DNA of 64,000 bases from Roridomyces roridus (taxonomy: Eukaryota; Basidiomycota; Agaricomycetes; Agaricales; Mycenaceae). Numbering within the stretch: the first letter of the stretch is position 1; each line of letters opens with the position of its first letter. Below are positions 55,540 through 64,000 of this stretch, piece after piece. A program made the position numbers and the translations under genes. The stretch lies in NCBI GenBank assembly GCA_029378245.1, contig JARKIF010000002.1:1302001-1366000 (forward strand). The letters are read 5' to 3'. Under the pieces are notes generated by a model. The model was not told the origin of the DNA, did not search any database, and saw only the letters and a list, made by a program, of their open reading frames with translations.

Positions 55540-57045
55540 TCAAGTCGAAGCCGCAAGAAAATCAGCCTCGATCCAGCCATAGCTCTTCTTCAGCTTCTTT
55601 GCGAATTCTCTGAGCATGATTGGGTGGATGGTGCTATCGGGATACGCTGGATATGAAGGGTTCGTGAAACAGAGATGCTAAGATGGAGGATAAACATACG
55701 CTTGTGGAATGTAATGGGCTGCAAAGATGATGAGCTAGGGCGCAAGATTGCCAAATGAATATATCTACCACGTCCTGGGGATTCGGAGGGTCGAAACGAA
55801 CACTGGACCCAGAAGTGCTGGGAACGTACTGGAAGCCCATATCCGTCATGAGCTGAGGAAAACGTTAATCAGTGCTATAGAAGCGCTTGATAGCATATGA
55901 ACCTTCACGAAGACATCCCATTTCATTGACGCCATGCCCCTTGTCTCATCCTCAGACGTCCGGAGAAGTTGATGCATACTCGTTGCCGTCCTCTTGCTGA
56001 GCCCTGAGAACCAACTTTTGTCCTTGACGAATTGAGTAGCGCGCACCTATTATTGAGAGCCAATCAGCAAGATGACATTGAAACGGAAAGCGAAGAAGAT
56101 TACGGTTTTCGTGTTACTGTCCTCTACCAACTGTCGCACTCGTTCTGCCAAGGTGGCCATATGCTCGGCTGAATCTTGGCAGCATCGCCCACATTTAGAG
56201 ATGTCGCGCAACGTATTTGTGTAGTCCAAGACGGCCTGGGCCGCCGCTGCGCCATTCGGCCGGGATTTCACCACCTCCCCGACGGTCGCCATGTGGGCTC
56301 GGAACCACGGCGCTGGTGAACGATGGGTGTCCTGTTCAATCGTAGGACCACAGTTCCCTTGATGCCCTTCAAGTATCCACCAAGGCCTAGCCGCCTCCGA
56401 GCCCTTTGCGTCGTAGGTCTGAGCCGAAGCGATGCCCTTGACAATATTGGCTGCATTCACCCCGCACTGGACATGGAACGCGCGCAATTGCAACAATTTT
56501 GCAGCGGTGATGTGTGCAAATTCAGGCGAATCATATTCACCATCCGTGGGGAGGAAATAATCATCGAGCGTTTCGAGGGCTGCAGATTTCGCCAGGTCAG
56601 GGAGTTCAAGGTGGCATGCGATCGCGTAGACACGATACGGTTCGTCCTCGACGTATTTAGAAATGGCGGCCTTGACCGCTGGTTTTCCACCTGGTATCTT
56701 GTACTTTTCTGCGGCGCCATACGCGTCACAGAGTCCGTCGAGGTTACGGCCGAACGCCCCGATCACAGCCTGAGGATAACACAGCAACAATAGCTGGCAA
56801 AGCGCGTCACTGGGTTCTGAGAGCTGAATAACTGCAGTCCCTTCTCTGGCATCCACAGCCTCTATGAGCGGATGAGTGGGTGAAGGGGATGCAACCAATT
56901 CCCGGAAAATAGGAGATGCGAAAGCAAGAAGGGTTTTGTGGGTGTGGAAATCCACCGAGTCGGAGGACCGTAGAATAAGGTCTGAGGAGCCAAACTCGTC
57001 GGCAGATTCACGCGAGAACGGTGGTAGCGCGTCTCTGAAAGTCAT
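55540..57045 (-). CDS. BTB/POZ domain protein
   Basis: Exons 56104-57045, 55903-56046, 55772-55852, 55700-55718 and 55540-55646 give 430 residues. The N-terminal BTB domain has DLILRSSDSVDFHTHKTLLA, FASPIFRELV and the later AFGRNLDGLCDAYGAAEKYK, a protein-interaction fold often linking to Cul3 ubiquitin ligases. Helical middle region, with a CGRCC motif near residue 290. The C-terminal exons form a second block common to many mushroom proteins: FVKDKSWFSGLSKRTATSMH, WDVFVKLMTDMGFQY, SGSSVRFDPPNPQD and HPIMLREFAKKLKKSYGW. The 19-nt fourth exon is a microexon. Whether the C-terminal block is native to this gene or a fusion cannot be settled. Confidence 0.8.
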
Positions 57046-57288
57046 GGCAATTATAGCACCGCCCTCCGGCAGACCTGTATCCTCCTTGTTCCGACGACCC
57101 GCCTCCGGCGGCAGTTCGGCCCGGACGCGACGCGACTCGATTGCATTTTATAATAATATAAGTCGGGCAAGCGGCAGTCGGTCACATTTCGTCCCAGTGG
57201 CCGAGGAGCGTTGGGAGGAAGTGGAGAAAACGCGCTCAAGTTACTGAAATCAGACCTGGAACCTCTGGATCCAGGAACACAAATCGTA

Positions 57289-60106
57289 TTATATCGTTGT
57301 CCACCATTCAGACAGTGATTCCGACAAATGGGAAACAGCCTGTATACCCCCCGTCATCCGAGGCCCACTCGTCAACGCCGCCGTCACAGGAACCGCAGGC
57401 AAAGGCCCCTTGTCTACAATTGCTTTCAAGTTGCGAGTCTGAATTTAACCACGTCAATACCAAGCCCTTCTTTGGTAAATAGATAAGGGAACTCACAAAA
57501 GCGCCCATCCTCCCTCGAAACCTGCCCGCAAGGTCCTCAAGCATAAGCGCCGCCTCATACTCCTGCAGCCTCCCCGTCTTGACATCCCCCACAAGCACAG
57601 CGAATTCGAGCACGAGCTCAAGCGCCTGCCGGACACAGGGGGGAACCTCACTTTTCCGCACAGCGGGAATTTTATATTTCCGCAGTATTTCCGCATGATT
57701 TCCGCAACATTTCCGCGTGGCGGAAATGTGTTGATTTCATTACATAATCATAAGATTCTCTGCTAAATTGGCAGATTTTGATTTTTATCACCTATTTTCG
57801 GAGCTGGCGGAAATGTTGCGGAAATACTGCGGAAATGTTGCGTAAATAAAGTATTTCCGCGGTGCGGAAAAGATGCCTTCCCCCCTGTGGGAGGAGGTCG
57901 CCCGCACCACGTTGGGCTGTACGGAGCAGACACGCAGCGAGCACGTCGTCCATGAGCGCTGCGTGTGCTTTAGCGAGGGCAAAAACGTCTGGGAATACAG
58001 GCGTCTGATCCTCCTGGTCTTGATCTAGCTGCGCGAGGAACAGGTTCACGTTCCCACCAATGGCTGTATCGAAAACGTAGCTTGACAGGATCGAAACGAA
58101 AGAGTGGGCTATGAACCGGAAATGCAGCAGCCTCTTGTTAGCCGCTACGAGGGTTGGAAACAGAGGTCGCGATGTGGATCTGCACATGCGGAAGACGGAA
58201 GAGAGTGCATGTTCCACTGCGCGTTATCATTAACAACAGTGGGTTTGAGTGAGAACAAACTACCTCGCATGATTCGCAGGAGATGGGTGAACATTCGCTG
58301 GTACTTGGATAGAATTTCCGGCGTTATTAGGATATCCAGTGGATGAGGCGGTTTGTAGTCCATGTAGAGAAAGTCCAGCGCTCTGCAGGCAATGGTTAAT
58401 TGGTGCGTGTGATAATCGAACGAGACCATACTCAATCGCTAAGACAGGTCAGCAAAGACACAACCCTCAAAAAAGCACAACTCACAAAGCGGATTCAACC
58501 ACTGATCATGCCCCGGCCCCGTCGGTAAATCGCGAATCGCAAACCCAAGCCTCCGCTCCGCCTCTACCCAAAACGTTCCTCTGCGCGAAGAATCTTCTAG
58601 CTGCTCCCCATTCACATCAAACGAATCGACGATCACTGTCCGCAAGAAGAAGCTCAAATACGCCCCTACTGGCGGCCACGTCTCGCGCTCAAGGAGCGCC
58701 CATGACAACCCAACAGGCCACCGTTGCATCGAGGCTTGTTTTATAGGTGCCTTGCGACGTAGCGAGCGGAGTGAGGTGGGCACCGGCTCATCAGGGTCAT
58801 AACCTTGCGAATCGGAAAACAAGGCCGCGGCGAGTCGAGATTTGAAGGCGGGAGACGCGAGAAGTGGATAAGAGTGCAGCAATTCCATGTGTGGTTTGAA
58901 CTGCAGGGGTGCGTCCGGGGAGAGGAAAAGAGATAGCAGCGTGCGAGAGAGCGTTGATGCGTGCTGGAGGAGAGGCTCGAATACGAGCGATGTCAGGTGT
59001 TCGAGGGTTGGTGTGATTGGGGGAAGTGAGTGAGGAAACATGTCGCTAAAATCCTGAAGGACAGAACTCGGAGTAGGAGCATGGTTGTGGTCGAGGATGG
59101 AGTGCCCAAAATGACTCCCTGGCTCCAAATCAAAGATCCGGAATTGAGCCAACCCAGGCTCGCTATCGCGAGAGGTGGGTGGACTGATGATACGTTCTTG
59201 AACGACTGGAGCAACACCCCTGCCATTCCAAGCAGCTTCGATACGATCCCAGGACCAAAACCATTCGATGACCCGCCGAACGGACCGTGCACGCAAAAGC
59301 GGATGGTCTGGTTCTGCTGCCCGTAAAAGCACCAAGGACTTTTGGGCGCCAGGGAGTATATCAACCAGTTTTGGGGGAAAGAAGGTCGGAAATGAATCCT
59401 CGATGCTGTCGAATTCATCCCGCTCCTCGATCCCGTCGTCCGAAACATCAATCGCATATTGGTCGTTGTGTTCTCCGACAACACGCGATGACCTTCTTGG
59501 AGTGGAATCGCCGCTGAATCCAACTAAATGGGACAGTTGTTGGAAGTACTCGCGGGATGTGTTTGTCAAGGTGAAGGCAAGAATGGCGGTGACCAGTTGC
59601 GGAGCTCGACGCTCAATGTGAGAGTGAAGGTGGTCGTACAGAAGGGAGAGGAGATTGACCGATGTGTGGTCCAGAGCAAGATAATTATGCGGTGGATTGT
59701 CTTGGCCCTGCGAGTACTTTGAGCGGGAAAGTAGCGAAATGAAGTAAACTTACGCGGTCGGTTAACGCGGCGAGCGCAGTCAGAACATTTTCGTATTTCT
59801 CATACTGAATCCACACTTGGGAGAGCCTTACATCATTCCGCGGAGAATTTTGCGCTAGTTTCTCCCGAAGGAAGATAATGACAGTCGACAAAGCATGTGT
59901 GAATGCGTGAACAATTGGTCCTGACCTAATCCGCAATGAGTTTAGCAAAAACGAAGAGAACAGACTATTCACTTTGAACGCAGAGAACCAACGAGGATTT
60001 CCATCCGTCGCAGTAATGTTCCGATGGTCAGGAAGCGTGCAATGAAGCTGCAACTGGCGTGAGCACAGCTAGAAAGAAATAACCTGGCACTAACGACCTC
60101 GTCCAT
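57289..60106 (-). pseudogene. Gamma-tubulin complex component (Spc97/Spc98 family, GCP5/6-like) split by a transposon
   Basis: ATG 60106 (MDEVVSA) leads into exons encoding FLTIGTLLRRMEILVGSLRS, then AFTHALSTVIIFLREKLAQN and, much later, the GCP signature VGAYLSFFLRTVIVDSFDVN, MVSFDYHTHQLTIACRALDF, LYMDYKPPHPLDILITPEIL and SKYQRMFTHLLRIMR. These are typical of the GCP2-GCP6 group that builds the gamma-tubulin ring for microtubule nucleation. At AGDLL the frame is broken by a 256-bp element (57634-57889). Removing it with one GGA copy gives AGDLLRQALELVLEFAVLVG. As it stands the protein loses its last 70-80 residues unless the insert is spliced. The gene is otherwise free of defects. Confidence 0.8.
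57634..57889. mobile_element. 256-bp CACTA-type MITE inserted in a GCP exon
   Basis: The ends are CACAGGGGGGAA (57634-57645) and TTCCCCCCTGTG (57878-57889), with GGA on both sides (57631-57633 and 57890-57892) as a 3-bp target duplication. CACxG ends plus a 3-bp duplication fit the CACTA/EnSpm superfamily. Inside, arrays of TTTCCGCA units face each other (57651-57705 and 57815-57871) around an AT-rich centre. No coding capacity. Confidence 0.82.
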
Positions 60107-60313
60107 GTCGTCAATGCAGGCCACTCTGGGTTGTGGTGGACATTTGGGACCGTGGCGCGGCAGTAATTGCAGGAGTTGCCTTCTCTCAGCCAAAATCGGC
60201 TGCGGGAAAAGGTGAGTCTGAGTTTGGTCTGAGTTCGCGATCACGTCACGTGTACGTTGACACTCTCCTTGTTCCCCGCCAATTCTCTACCTAGCCAGCG
60301 AATCCTCGATCCG

Positions 60314-61412
60314 ATGACAACTCTCGCGTTCTCATGTCCCTTGATATCCGACAAAATATTCAACCGCAAACCTGAAGCTCCTTTCCGTCTACAACGCGTG
60401 GGTGATTGCACCCTGGCTGCCCAAGAATGGACTGTCGACGCGGTCAACACCGTGACCCGCGATTGGATTTGTCCAATCAGCTCCTCTTGCTACATATTCC
60501 GAGCTCAGGTCAAGCGACCCAACGACCACCCGCTCGATGTTGTGTTGAAGATGGATATATCGGGGTGGCGACGCGAGGCTCTCACTCATGAGGCCGAAAT
60601 CTACCAAGGAGCCGCGCGCGACCTCTGCGGCGACGTGATACCTGCCTTCTACGGTTGCTTCCAAGCTGAAATGAAGTCCATGATCGTCACATGTCTCGTG
60701 TTGGAGGACTGCGGAGAGCCAATGAAGAAGCCAGTTGACAAGATGAACGGGGATTTTCAGCAAGTTATTTTTGTTTGGATCCCAAGGATTGAAGGAATGA
60801 CTTTCATCCTTTGCAGAATTGAACTGCTCCAGACCGTCAATCGCTTGCATAAGAAAGGACTCGCACACGGGGACCTCTACCCACGCAACATCCTGGTCGC
60901 CGAAGGGCACCCCGTCCTGATAGACTTGGAGATGTCGACGCCCCACCAGTGCGGTCTCCGCATGAAACTCATTCCGGGAGCTATGGCGCCGAGCCAGCAG
61001 GAGTTCGGGTGTGATGAATTGCACGACTTGATTTGTCGTATGGGACTTTGGAGAAGCAGTATGACTTCTCTTCCGTCATGGACCTCTTCTCACAGTTTCA
61101 TCAGATGTCCTCTCGTTCTGCGAAGCTTACGTTGCCAAAAATTGCATTGAATCCGTAGAGGAGCTCAAAAGCTACATCCCAACGGAGGATCCCAAGTATC
61201 GGCCGGCTTTCGAGAAGAAAGCAGAGTTCTTGTGGGAGATGATTCTCGAGGAGCGTAGACTGACCTATGGGACGGACAAGGATCCATGTGAGCTCACTCG
61301 ACATTCATTCATTGTCCCTGATCGCATATCCAGGGGATCAAAAACGCGTCGATTATGTTGTGAGGGGAAAGGGCCCCGAGACGAGCGACGTTTCTACCTC
61401 AGTCCTTGCTGA
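60314..61412 (+). CDS. Kinase-fold protein, possibly decaying
   Basis: ATG 60314. The N-lobe-like part has LDVVLKMDISGWRREALTHE (lysine and glutamate positions), GDVIPAFYGCFQAEMKSM and VTCLVLEDCGEPMKKPVDKM. The C-lobe has LHKKGLAHGDLYPRNILVAE, a HxDxxxxN catalytic loop, and VLIDLE in place of DFG. It resembles the small kinase-like proteins common in mushroom genomes. After CDELHDL (about 61025) the frame changes to LSYGTLEKQYDFSSVMDLF and again to ESVEELKSYIPTEDPKYRPA; introns could explain this, but I could not place them convincingly. Confidence 0.6.
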
Positions 61413-62889
61413 GCCTCTCGCTTAGCTCCGTGCTCGGTTGACACTACCGAGCAAAATTCTGTACATTAGGATTTGTTGTCTGTCGATGTAAGTATTTGAT
61501 CGGTCTACGTTTTTCGTCTCGAATAGCTTCTTTCCTCCGCCTCTATCCTCGCTGGACATGACGTGTCTGCTGCCTCTACATCACCTCCCCGAGCGACCCA
61601 ATGCAGTGGAATCGTCGATGCCTGATTCCTAGATGCCTTCTGTATCTTGCCAGCGGCAAATAATTCTCCGATGTTTGCGGCTCAGCTGCATTTTCCTATA
61701 GCAAGCCCACTCGTCCGACTTGCCTGTTTGAATGGAGTCGACCGAGCGACGAACGAGGATGGGCTGTGCATTCTGTGAAAACACAATTCTATTTCTGGAG
61801 AACCGACCAGAACTGACGAACTCGAGAAACTCGCCATCTGCCCTGGCACACCACTGGCGCTCAGAGCTCCCTATCGACAGAGAGGGCGTTGCAGGGATCG
61901 GTCTGGCGTGCAACATAGAAGAGCAGAGCAGAGCACGGAATGGATGGGAAGGTCACATCTCACAAAATCGTCTGTTCTCTACACCCACATCTCTACCCGA
62001 AAGCAATTCTACCTTTAACCACCACCACACGCTCCCATGTGCGCGACTTTTCATCTTGCCATCCTGTCGACTTTGCCTACCCGCGGCTTTCGTTCTAGCG
62101 ATCCCGCCTGGTGAAATCAACACGGTTTTCGCTTAGTCTTTCGCGATCCCGTCCCGTTGTCTTTTTGGGCCTCGCGGGCCTGTCTTGCTAGCGGTTGTTG
62201 CTTGAGCAAGCAAGTATCGCGGCGCTATCTCGACGCAACGGCCGTCTCGCGGCCGCGTCCTGGTTACTTGACGCACCGAGTCAAGTCTCGGGGGGCACCG
62301 TGCTGCTATTCTCGACGCAGCGGTTGTCGATTGATTACGATGTGATTTTTCGTAGACCCTCTCACGATCCCGTCCGACATATCATCGCAGCACACCCACT
62401 ACCGACTTTGTTCTCCGAATCCAGTAAGCGCTTTCGTTTGCCACGGCAGACGCCTTTGCTATTACGCATCATCCCAGCATGTACACCGGCTGCCCACAGA
62501 CGCTTCCGCCCCCGGGGCCCGTGCGACACTTTCACTTTCCGCAACCACCCCGGCATGACATTTCCATCCACTCTTGATGTGTATTTTCCTCATGGCAGCA
62601 CGGCAAGGCTCCTTGCTTTCATCGGGTATACAGATGGTATTGGCGGCTTCAGTGGTAGTTTCAATTCCTCCGCCGCCATTCCCGCAAGTACTTTTTGGGG
62701 TGGTGCAACTAACCGCCTATCTCACCCAAGATTACTAGTGTGACTTTTCTGAGATTCGGGCGAAACGAGCACCGTCGTCAATATCTATTTGCTACAGTCG
62801 ACAATGTGCTACCCGCCACTCAAAAAGCCCTTCTCTGATCGATAGTCGAGCTCCTCGTCCTCCGGCCCTCTGACTCCGACCCCGAGTCG
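61413..62889. other. Long region without a supported gene
   Basis: Several open frames of 60-180 codons exist, the longest at 62195-62743 on the plus strand, but none shows a family motif, conserved splice structure or codon bias that I would trust. No terminal repeats were found. Confidence 0.4.
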
Positions 62890-64000
62890 GAGCGGTCAAG
62901 TTTGTTGAGTTTCTGCAGTTGGGTCAGAAGTGCTACCGGCCACGTCCTTCCAAAGCAATTAAGAATGAATGCTCAGATCTCAGATAGAATGATCAAAACA
63001 TACGTCGGATCAGTGCCGGGCTTCTCGGAGGTCCCATTGTCAGGGAAGCGTGCCCGATCCTTCCAACATTCGTTGGGCTCGGGCAAGTCCAATTGGGACT
63101 CGTTCAGGAATCCCAGCGCAAAGGCATGGAAAGCGAACGTTGCCAACAATATATCATCACCCCCGTATTCTCGTGACAGGAACAAGGTATCGCCTTTCCT
63201 GAAAAAGAAGATAATAACGGTGTAATTGGTGAGAGCGGCGAGATCCACGCCGTACTGACACATTTGGATCCACACCTTGAACAACGAAGATTAGAAAGAC
63301 GATGGTGGCTATAAGCCGACAACGATACCTGTGTGATGATTTTGTCCGCTTTGCTGGACAAGGAACCGACACTATCATCGGAGTACGGCCATACAAACCG
63401 GATTGCGGACCCTGGCTCTACTTTGAATTTACCTGTGAGGTGTTCGAAGGTGGGAGCTTTGTTGGGGTGGGTCGTGTCGATGAAAGCTGCCTGGGTCTTG
63501 ATTTCGATTGTAGCGTTTGGTTTCGATTTCTTGGAGTGCGATTTCTCCGAGTGGAAACCGTGCAAATCCGAATCGTCCACCACGGGCAAATCCTCCAAGT
63601 CCAGATCACCCTCCAAGCCCAAATCGTCCACCACGGGCAAATCCTCCAAGTGCAAATCGCCCGCCAAGCTCCAATCGTTCTCCAGGTCCGAATCATCCTC
63701 CATGTCTGAATCGTCCTCTTGTCCCTCCAGAGTTCCCCAGAGCGCCATATCGGGGACGGATTTGCCTTTTCCGCCGCCGGAGCAGGAGGTTATATTCGGT
63801 CGACGACCTATTCTGGCGAAGGGGTCCGTGTCGGTAGAGTAAACGGCATGACAAACAGCAAGGGCGGGTCGTAGGAAAACGTTGGCGACCCAATGTTCTG
63901 TATCCTTTTCACTGCGGATTCGGGTCGGGAGGAGGTGAGAAGTGGTCAGCGGATGCAGCGCAACCGCCCAGTCGCGCTGTTTCGTGTTGCTCGTATTGAC
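62890..64000 (-). CDS. Unknown protein, 5' end outside the window
   Basis: The gene enters from beyond 64000 on the minus strand. The readable protein runs HWVANVFLRPALAVCHAVYS, then an acidic internal repeat (DLHLEDLPVVDDLGLEGDLD), then KFKVEPGSAIRFVWPYSDD, an intron near 63276-63330, and VWIQMCQYGVDLAALTNYTV then FFFRKGDTLFLSREYGG and DDILLATFAFHAFALGFL. The last blocks recur in uncharacterised Agaricomycete proteins. The 3' end is uncertain: the open frame stops at 62973, but a GT donor just before it could lead to one more exon. Confidence 0.55.
63576..63690 (-). repeat. In-frame 26-nt and 66-nt coding repeats (LEDLPVVDD)
   Basis: CCACCACGGGCAAATCCTCC occurs at 63578 and again about 50 bp on, within shorter TCCAAGTCCA / TCCAAGCCCA units. 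In protein terms DLxLEDLPVVDD repeats with a DL...GDL spacer. It is coding in frame on the minus strand; the plus-strand proline-rich frame is a shadow. Confidence 0.75.

Noticed and set aside
62195..62743. 182-codon open frame on the plus strand
   Set aside because: No family motif, no splice partners, and overlapping open frames in the other frames of the same GC-rich stretch; not supportable as a gene.
63517..63837. Proline-rich plus-strand frame
   Set aside because: It is the complement of the acidic internal repeat of the minus-strand gene, which has splice-linked conserved exons.

Overview
The window is nuclear DNA of a filamentous basidiomycete, almost certainly an Agaricomycete. Nearly every gene is cut by several 42-60 nt GT-AG introns, genes sit tightly on both strands, and the families seen (a KDZ transposase with its CxC clusters, an Rtc4-like domain, an MLKL-type helical bundle, a GH128 glucanase, a seven-helix membrane family) are typical of mushroom-forming fungi. 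Exons were joined by hand from reading frame, splice motifs and family conservation. Where all exons are listed, the summed length is a multiple of three.

Layout. 1-4.2 kb: the 3' end of an extradiol dioxygenase, a 98-bp fold-back element, then a block of repeats, a tRNA-derived SINE and a dead alcohol dehydrogenase copy, followed by the intact alcohol dehydrogenase. A second copy of the SINE plus dead dehydrogenase lies 32 kb away at 33.4-34.2 kb. 4.2-8.8 kb: an unknown gene, an NAD(P)-binding (NmrA/SDR-like) gene with a paralogous relic behind it, and the Rab GTPase-activating protein Gyp1.

8.87-20.24 kb: the accessory heart of the window. Two inverted blocks, each made of TGATGGCGGA repeats plus a decayed array of a palindromic GAATTCCGTGCACGGAATTC-like motif, enclose a KDZ transposase and three other genes (GRF-type zinc protein, an unknown 660-aa protein with a charged repeat, an Rtc4-like protein). 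I propose one 11.4-kb cargo-carrying KDZ element. It has itself been hit by a 661-bp hAT-type element (8-bp target duplication) and by a 1.09-kb TA-flanked inverted-repeat element.

20.4-50 kb: mostly conserved genes: two Zn2Cys6 regulators, GH128 glucanase, a membrane receptor-like protein, App1-type phosphatase, RNase P subunit Rpr2, a secreted subtilase, a Mg-chelatase-I-like protein, a single-pass surface protein, Vps53 and an aldo/keto reductase. Two divergent gene pairs share promoters of only 57 and 39 bp.

51-64 kb: a rearranged region. A homeobox gene has lost the end of its homeodomain and is spliced in frame to an MLKL-like helical bundle. Behind it lie two broken tandem pieces of an NDR-type kinase and a BTB protein. 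A gamma-tubulin-complex gene is split by a 256-bp CACTA-type element whose exact removal restores the frame. A kinase-like gene and an incomplete gene with internal repeats end the window.
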